Below are positions 58,897 through 64,000 of a stretch of 64,000 nt of DNA, in pieces; the first letter of the stretch is position 1; the number at the start of each line of letters is the position of its first letter. This stretch comes from Pelagicoccus sp. SDUM812002 (GTDB lineage Bacteria; Verrucomicrobiota; Verrucomicrobiia; Opitutales; Opitutaceae): contig NZ_JARXHX010000006.1 in the NCBI RefSeq assembly GCF_031127835.1, positions 124,001 through 188,000 on the forward strand. The letters are read 5' to 3'. Both the position numbers and the translations under genes were made by a program. The notes under the pieces were generated by a model. That model saw nothing but the letters and a program-made list of their open reading frames with translations. It had not been told where the DNA came from and did not search any database.

Positions 58897-59961
58897 CTAG
58901 TTACCCGAAGTGCTGTAAACGTCTTCTTTCGAATGAAACCCGTCCGCGATGATGGTCTCCATCATATTGTCTTTAGTTACGGATACGATCTCTGCCATCT
59001 TCATCGGGACGGTGCCGGCTCCGTTTTCAATACCGGAGGGAACAATTACAGGTTTACCTGTCGCCAGGTTGTACGCCATTTCAGCCGCCATCTCCGCAAG
59101 TTTCGGAATCGGCTTATAGACAGTCTGATCTTGAGTGCCTTGCACGATACGCTGGCAAGCAACCAAATCAGCATCCTGCCCGGTTAACACGATCTTACCT
59201 GACAGGCCTTCCTCTTCCAAGGCCTTGGAGGCTCCGCTAGAAAGCACATCGGCAGACGATAGGATTCCATGAAAATTCTTGCCGTGTTTGGTGATCGCCG
59301 CGTTCACAACCTGCTTAGCGATGGAGCCCTGCCAGCTGTCGCACCAGTCCTCGTGGATTATCTCCAGCTTGCCCGCTTCGACGAGCGGCATTAGAATATT
59401 GTCCTGACCTTCTTTGAATAGAAATGCGTTGTTGTCCGACTTGGAACCTAGCAGCCGCACTATCTTAGGGTTAGGAACATCCTTCAAGGCATTGACCAGG
59501 TAAGTCGCCTGTAGCTCGCCCACCTTCACGTTGTCGAAAGTCACGTAGAGATCGAGTTTGTCAGTTCCCGTAATCAGACGGTCGTAGCTCACTGTTGGGA
59601 TCCCCGCTTCGTGGGCCAGCTCGACACCCTTCGCCATCGCCGCTCCGTCGTGCGGGATGATGACCATCACGTCTACCTCTTGCGTAATGAGACTTTGGAT
59701 ATCCTGAATTTGCTTCGTGTCGTTCGAGTTCGCAACTTGTACAGAAACCTCAGCGCCCAACTCCGCTGCTCTAGCGATCAAGGTATCGCGATCCTTGTGC
59801 CAGCGCGGATTTCGGATATCATCCATCGACAGGCCGATCAGGATCTTCTTGTCCCCATTCGCTGCCTTGGCAGAATCGCCGCTACCACTTTTGGAAAGCG
59901 TCAGCCCTAAACCGACAGAAAGAACTAAACAAGCGATCAATAGACCAATACGATATTTCAT
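58897..59961 (-). CDS. xylF: Sugar-binding protein (XylF type)
   Basis: A 354-residue periplasmic binding protein of the pentose/hexose type I group. An N-terminal signal or anchor (MKYRIGLLIACLVLSVGLGL) is followed by ILIGLSMDDIRNPRWHKDRD, the ligand-binding KVGELQATYLVNALKD, GILSSADVLSSGASKALEEE and VLTGQDADLVACQRIVQGTQ, a pattern of the D-xylose-binding protein XylF. I chose ATG 59961 because it begins the signal; an ATG at 60009 adds a Pro-rich leader. Confidence 0.88.
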   Translation of the reverse strand: MKYRIGLLIACLVLSVGLGLTLSKSGSGDSAKAANGDKKILIGLSMDDIRNPRWHKDRDTLIARAAELGAEVSVQVANSNDTKQIQDIQSLITQEVDVMVIIPHDGAAMAKGVELAHEAGIPTVSYDRLITGTDKLDLYVTFDNVKVGELQATYLVNALKDVPNPKIVRLLGSKSDNNAFLFKEGQDNILMPLVEAGKLEIIHEDWCDSWQGSIAKQVVNAAITKHGKNFHGILSSADVLSSGASKALEEEGLSGKIVLTGQDADLVACQRIVQGTQDQTVYKPIPKLAEMAAEMAYNLATGKPVIVPSGIENGAGTVPMKMAEIVSVTKDNMMETIIADGFHSKEDVYSTSGN

Positions 59962-60132
59962 ATGAAAATAAGGTTCAACGGGGGGAGGAGGATGGCGGGG
60001 AAGCCTCAAGGATCAGCCACCGGATACAAAGAAGGCGGCCCTCAAAGTCGACGAAAAACCTGCCCGCTCGCTCTGAGCTTGCCTAAAAATACGTCTATCT
60101 AGAGACCCATTCCCTTTTTCGTTTCATCCGCT

Positions 60133-60867
60133 GTGCCAGAACTATCACGAGACGTCCGCCCCCATTCAAATCCTCGCAAAGTCATCTCAAGCGAAGGCCT
60201 TGTCCTGCCCATTCCCGAAAATTGGGAGCTGCTTGAACCAGGCGACGCTACCCTCACCCGCCGCGTCAAGGCCGCCGGCCCCACTTGGACCGTCAAAGAA
60301 AAACGAGGCCGCCGCCTCATCTCCCTAGGAATCTGGGCGGACAAGGAACACATCGAGCTCAATCGGTTGAAGCTCCTCGTCGAGCGCCAGAAACCCGAGT
60401 ACAAAAAGCGCCTGATAGCGGGACGCGAACGACGCGCCGAACAAGAGGCAACCTACGCCATCGAGTTTCATCAAGAAATCCTTGCCTTCCTCAACTTCCA
60501 TTCGAGCTACCGGGCGTTGGCTGATGAGATGGCAGCTCGCATCAGCCAGCACGCTGTTCCAGTAGGGAGCGGCACAGTCGCCCGAACGAAACGCATCCCC
60601 ATCGAAAAACGCGCCGAAGCCGCGACAATCGCTTGGATGCGGCATCAAACCACCGATTACGACCACATGCATGTCGCCCGCGTGAAAGGGGAGCGTCGCG
60701 AAGTTCGACGCCGGCTCGCAGCCAAGTCAAAGGCCATGCTCGAATCCTACCGCCGCGGAATCGATGTAAATCCACAAACCTGCCCCCTGCAAAAAGCCCT
60801 CGTGAATCCACGTAACCAAAAATCAGATACGGCTCTGCGACCTACGCAAGGCGATCTACCCCTATAA
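60133..60867 (+). CDS. DUF2293-like protein of unknown function
   Basis: A 244-residue basic cytoplasmic protein, starting at GTG. An N-terminal beta part (WELLEPGDATLTRRVKAAGP, TWTVKEKRGRRLISLGIWAD) is followed by helices rich in Arg/Lys. The region AATIAWMRHQTTDYDHMHVA and the Arg-rich VKGERREVRRRLAAKSKAML resemble the DUF2293 domain, which is found in uncharacterised proteins of both bacteria and fungi. Content suggests nucleic acid contact, but no function is known. It stands alone, divergent from xylF and convergent with the CNNM-type gene. Confidence 0.65.
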   Translation: MPELSRDVRPHSNPRKVISSEGLVLPIPENWELLEPGDATLTRRVKAAGPTWTVKEKRGRRLISLGIWADKEHIELNRLKLLVERQKPEYKKRLIAGRERRAEQEATYAIEFHQEILAFLNFHSSYRALADEMAARISQHAVPVGSGTVARTKRIPIEKRAEAATIAWMRHQTTDYDHMHVARVKGERREVRRRLAAKSKAMLESYRRGIDVNPQTCPLQKALVNPRNQKSDTALRPTQGDLPL

Positions 60868-60905
60868 CGGGATTAAAGTGGGAGATACACTACTGAGCGT
60901 GCGCC

Positions 60906-62237
60906 CTACTCCGGCGCGACTTCAGTCGTCTCAGCCGGTGTTTCTGGAGCATCCGTGACTACTTTCACTTCAGCCTTCAGGATGCGGCGCTCGTCTACAG
61001 CAACAATTTTAATCTCCAGATCCTTGATACGAAACTCCTCGTCCTGCTTGGGCATGCGACCGAGCTCGTAAGTGATGTATCCACCAAACGTAGACACCTC
61101 GTCAGCGGATAGCTCGATCCCGATTTCATCTGCGAGATCGTGTAGGGCAGTCAATCCGTCGACCTCGTAAACGCCGTTCTCAGTTTCCATCACGAGCTTC
61201 TCTTCCTTGTCGAACTCGTCCTGAATCTCACCCACGAGTTCTTCCAAGACGTCCTCCAAGGTGACAGCTCCCACCGTTCCGCCAAATTCATCCTTCAAGA
61301 GAGCGAAGTGTTTGCGCGTTTTGAGGAATCGCTGCAGTACCGCCTCAAGTGGCTCGTCCATGGAGAAAGTGATCATCGGACGCTTCAGCTTGTTCCAATT
61401 GATCTTCATCCCCTCCTGACCGCTGCGGAAAACATCCTTGATGTGCACGATCCCTACGCAGTTATCCAAATCCTCGTTGCATATCGGGAAACGGGTATGT
61501 CCACTTTTGCGAGCGATCTCCAGTTGCTCCGCCGCCGTGTCGCCAAGGTCGATGTACTGCAGCTGGTTGCGGGGAATCATGATATCATGAGCCACTCGCT
61601 TACGCAGCTCCAAGGCATTGCTGACAATCCGTTCGTAGAGCGCAGGCAATTCGTCGCCCTCGTTCACTAACGAACGGATTTGCGCTTCCACATCGAGCAA
61701 ATCCAAGTCCAAGTTCGGATCCAGGCGAAGCATCTTCAAAATGATGCCTGATAGAAAATTCAAGACTGCGGACAAAGGTCGCGTAAGCACCTGGAATACC
61801 AATACAAATGGCAACGAGCAACGGATCGTCGTAACTGGATGCTGCAAGGCCATGGCACGTGGCACCAATTCTCCCAACACGAAATGCCCCATTACCGCCA
61901 ATAGCAAACTGATGCCTATCGAAACGCGCAACTCGTATCCGTCTGCCCACCCCATCTCGGTAGTGAAAGTGTAAGCGAGAGGGAGGATCAGGAAAGCGGC
62001 TCCGATCGAGAACATGGAAATCCCTAGCCGCAACATCTTGATGCTGCCACTCATGTCTTCCAGCAAGCCAGCGATTCGCTCCGATTCGCGGGCTTCCTTC
62101 ATCCGCCCCGAGCCGAATCTGGTAAAACGCAACTTTACGAGGCTGAACTCGGCCCCAACAAAGATGGCATTCAACGCCAAAAGGACCGCGGCGCCAATTC
62201 CGCAGGTGGTAAGTTCCGAAGCTGTATATGTGTACAC
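60906..62237 (-). CDS. CNNM/CorC-type membrane protein with CBS pair
   Basis: A 443-residue protein with a DUF21/CNNM transmembrane domain (about 1-190; GIGAAVLLALNAIFVGAEFS and later hydrophobic stretches), a CBS pair (about 210-330; RKRVAHDIMIPRNQLQYIDL, CVGIVHIKDVF, KHFALLKDEFGGTVGAVTLED) and a CorC_HlyC domain at the C-terminus. The family includes magnesium or cobalt efflux proteins and is often mislabelled hemolysin. Ends with a short Pro/Glu/Thr tail. Ion specificity is not determinable. Confidence 0.88.
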   Translation of the reverse strand: MYTYTASELTTCGIGAAVLLALNAIFVGAEFSLVKLRFTRFGSGRMKEARESERIAGLLEDMSGSIKMLRLGISMFSIGAAFLILPLAYTFTTEMGWADGYELRVSIGISLLLAVMGHFVLGELVPRAMALQHPVTTIRCSLPFVLVFQVLTRPLSAVLNFLSGIILKMLRLDPNLDLDLLDVEAQIRSLVNEGDELPALYERIVSNALELRKRVAHDIMIPRNQLQYIDLGDTAAEQLEIARKSGHTRFPICNEDLDNCVGIVHIKDVFRSGQEGMKINWNKLKRPMITFSMDEPLEAVLQRFLKTRKHFALLKDEFGGTVGAVTLEDVLEELVGEIQDEFDKEEKLVMETENGVYEVDGLTALHDLADEIGIELSADEVSTFGGYITYELGRMPKQDEEFRIKDLEIKIVAVDERRILKAEVKVVTDAPETPAETTEVAPE

Positions 62238-62330
62238 TGCTGTATCTAGAGAATCGCTGCCACGAAAGACTCGCTAAGTGGAAAACAGCATTCGTTTCCC
62301 GGCAGGAACTCTAAGATGCTGTCCCTGCCC

Positions 62331-63440
62331 CTAGGATTTCAAGTACGAAGTGAGCGCCGCGAGGGCCACTTGGTTCTGCTCGGGCAAGCCGATCGTCACT
62401 CGCACCCACTCAGGCATCCCGTAAGGGGCCAACGGCCGCACGATGACTCCTGCCTTTTGCAGTTCCTCGAAACAGCGAACTCCGTCACCCACCTTCACGG
62501 TCACGAAATTCGCGAAACTACGGATGTATTCACAGCCCAAAGACATGAAGCCCGTTTCCAGCTGCAGACGTCCTACCTCGTTGGCGACACGGCAATCCGA
62601 CACAAACTCCTGATCACCAAGGGCTGCAATCGCCGCCGCTTGGGCCACAGAATTGACATTGAATGGCTCTCGAGCCCGGTTGAGCAAACTCACCAACTCT
62701 GGAGATCCGTAGCCGTAACCGATCCGAAGCCCCGCCAATCCATAAACCTTGGAGAACGTACGCGTGCAAAAAACCTTTTTCCCTGCGGCGATCAGATCCC
62801 GCAAATCCGGAGCGTTTTCCACGTATTCCGCATAGGCCTCGTCTAGAACGAACAGCACATGTTCGGGCATTTTTTCTGCAAAAGCTCGGATATCTGCTGC
62901 AGAATTCGCGGTTCCGCTGGGATTGTCGGGACTCGGCAGGAAGACGACCTTGGTCTTCTCCGTCACTGCCGCTGCCATGGCATTCAGGTCGTGGGCGAAG
63001 TCCTTCATGGGTACCTCAACAGGCGTCGCTCCGAAAAGCAGGGTTACTAGCTTGTAGACGATGAAGGCGCCCTTGCCCATAACGGCCTCGTCACCGGGAC
63101 CGAGCAAGGCATGCCCGATGATCTCCAAAACCTCGTTCGACCCGTTCCCAATAATAAACTGCTCGGGAGTTAGACCTCGATTGTCCGCCAAGGCTTTCTT
63201 GAGCTCAAAGCATCCACCGTCTGGATACATTTCGACCGTATCAAGTGCGGCCTTGCCAGCCTCGATCGCCGCCTCCGAGGCCCCCATAGGGTTTTCGTTC
63301 GAGGCGAGCTTTATGATGCCCAGCGGGTCAAGCCCCAGCTCGCGGGCAACATCTTCGATCGGCTTGCCCGGCTGGTAGATAGGCTGAGAGAGCAGTTCTG
63401 GCTTAACGAGATCGGAATACGGGATCGGCATGGCCCGCAT
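62331..63440 (-). CDS. hisC: Histidinol-phosphate aminotransferase
   Basis: A 369-residue fold-type I aminotransferase that converts imidazole-acetol phosphate to histidinol phosphate in histidine synthesis. Landmarks: KLASNENPMGASEAAIEAGK, GNGSNEVLEIIGHALLGPGD, DEAYAEYV, and PLP lysine in TRTFSKVYGLAGLRIGYGYG. HisC and aromatic aminotransferases are hard to separate in this family, so the substrate is by best fit. No other his gene is nearby. A Met three codons in is an equally likely start. Confidence 0.87.
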   Translation of the reverse strand: MRAMPIPYSDLVKPELLSQPIYQPGKPIEDVARELGLDPLGIIKLASNENPMGASEAAIEAGKAALDTVEMYPDGGCFELKKALADNRGLTPEQFIIGNGSNEVLEIIGHALLGPGDEAVMGKGAFIVYKLVTLLFGATPVEVPMKDFAHDLNAMAAAVTEKTKVVFLPSPDNPSGTANSAADIRAFAEKMPEHVLFVLDEAYAEYVENAPDLRDLIAAGKKVFCTRTFSKVYGLAGLRIGYGYGSPELVSLLNRAREPFNVNSVAQAAAIAALGDQEFVSDCRVANEVGRLQLETGFMSLGCEYIRSFANFVTVKVGDGVRCFEELQKAGVIVRPLAPYGMPEWVRVTIGLPEQNQVALAALTSYLKS

Positions 63441-63493
63441 TCAGGCAATTTCGCCTCAGGATATCCAGCGAAAATGCTAGTGGCTCTCTCACC

Positions 63494-64000
63494 CTAAAAA
63501 AACGAGCCCCCGCTCTCGTGAGCGACAGCGTTCAGCAGACCTGCCTCTCGCGGGCTCAGCACTTGGAATTCATGCGGTACCGACATCAGATACGGCCATT
63601 TGATGAAGCCCGCCGTATTGTCCCGATAAAATTGTTCGGATACCGAAAAAGTCACTCCATCCGGCACGTAAACATTTCCTTCAGCTTCCCGGAATTTGTT
63701 CTCTGCCCGTATCGACCCCAGATACGTAATTACGCCCTCCTTCACGGTGAAAGTGATTGGTTCGGAAAGGGTTGCATGCCAAGTCCGATCCGTCGGAAGG
63801 TCGCTCTGCAACAAGGTGTATCCATAAATTTCGTACTCTCCCGCTGGAATCGCCTGGCACGCGATCACTCCAAACCCACCGTAGATCGCGAAGTCCGCTT
63901 CCTCATAAAGGCCACTCACCGATCCAATCCCGATTTCCTCAAGCCGTGGAAACGTCTCAACGCTGCGATACTGGAAAAGGTAACTATTGTAGCGGAACCC
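63494..64000 (-). CDS. Partial protein of unknown function
   Basis: The frame is open from the window edge to a stop at 63494 (168 codons visible, N-terminus missing). The visible part is beta-rich and aromatic (FRYNSYLFQYRSVETF, FGVIACQAIPAGEYEIYGYT, PITFTVKEGVITYLGSIRAE), with a tail HEFQVLSPREAGLLNAVAHE. The strand order and the phrase FTVKEGxITYLG resemble outer-membrane-associated proteins that process exported factors, but I cannot name a family. Its last codons lie within a terminator. Confidence 0.6.
   Translation of the reverse strand, partial: GFRYNSYLFQYRSVETFPRLEEIGIGSVSGLYEEADFAIYGGFGVIACQAIPAGEYEIYGYTLLQSDLPTDRTWHATLSEPITFTVKEGVITYLGSIRAENKFREAEGNVYVPDGVTFSVSEQFYRDNTAGFIKWPYLMSVPHEFQVLSPREAGLLNAVAHESGGSFF
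63496..63519 (-). terminator. Terminator overlapping the gene's 3' end
   Basis: Leftward, ACGAG and CTCGT pair around an eight-base G-rich loop, followed by seven T. The T-run encodes the last two Phe codons and the first base of the stop codon, so stem and coding sequence overlap. Confidence 0.65.

Overview
The window looks like a 64 kb stretch of chromosome from a marine, Gram-negative member of the Verrucomicrobiota, most likely class Opitutae (Puniceicoccales or Pelagicoccus-like). This is an inference from gene content and protein style: a secreted LRR protein with a D-x-D-x-D-G tail, GH115 xylan chemistry, a B12-dependent ribonucleotide reductase, type IV pilus genes, paired C-terminal-Phe beta-barrel proteins, few clear Shine-Dalgarno sequences and moderately high GC. 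No 16S or other decisive taxonomic marker is present. I see no prophage, IS element, CRISPR array, tRNA or rRNA. Almost everything is ordinary, tightly packed chromosome.

Layout: 1-600 holds a partial lipoprotein on the minus strand, divergent from kdsD. 690-5515 runs rightward: kdsD, a long-chain polyprenyl synthase, then a compact block of an ECF sigma factor, a single-pass membrane protein, a secreted HtrA-like protein with no catalytic triad, and yjbQ. 5593-10020 is a leftward pilMNOPQ-like operon. 10493-11853 holds a 31-residue ribosomal-type protein, an RluA-family synthase and rpsT. 11933-14371 is a minor-pilin-like trio (pilX/W/V-like). RNase P RNA, a zinc-ribbon coiled-coil protein and an Rrf2 regulator follow, then gyrB-gyrA rightward (16420-21472).

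21808-24287 carries two tandem paralogous porin-like genes. Each has the same upstream architecture: a conserved box, a sigma-54 type -24/-12 element and a conserved leader. 24520-35706 is a complete urea locus: urtABCDE leftward and ureABCEFGD rightward, diverging from a 337 bp control region with a candidate sigma-54 promoter facing each way. This fits nitrogen-controlled scavenging of urea: import by Urt, hydrolysis by a nickel urease matured by UreEFGD.

35810-44958 contains a lipoprotein, an orphan response regulator, a DEAD-box helicase, sufS-sufU, an ABC-F ATPase, a DUF2383 protein and a secreted LRR/BACON-like protein. 45370-52219 runs leftward: nrdJ, NAD-dependent DNA ligase with a possible signal-peptide extension, and an XRE-type membrane regulator. 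The latter diverges from a secreted GH115 alpha-glucuronidase (52440-54998). After rsgA comes a xylFGH-type sugar ABC transporter (56231-59961), suggesting use of glucuronoxylan. The right end holds a DUF2293 protein, a CNNM/CorC-type membrane protein, hisC and a partial unknown gene.

The strongest candidates for something undescribed are the ECF sigma / membrane protein / triad-less HtrA module, and the sigma-54 control shared by the urea locus and the porin pair.
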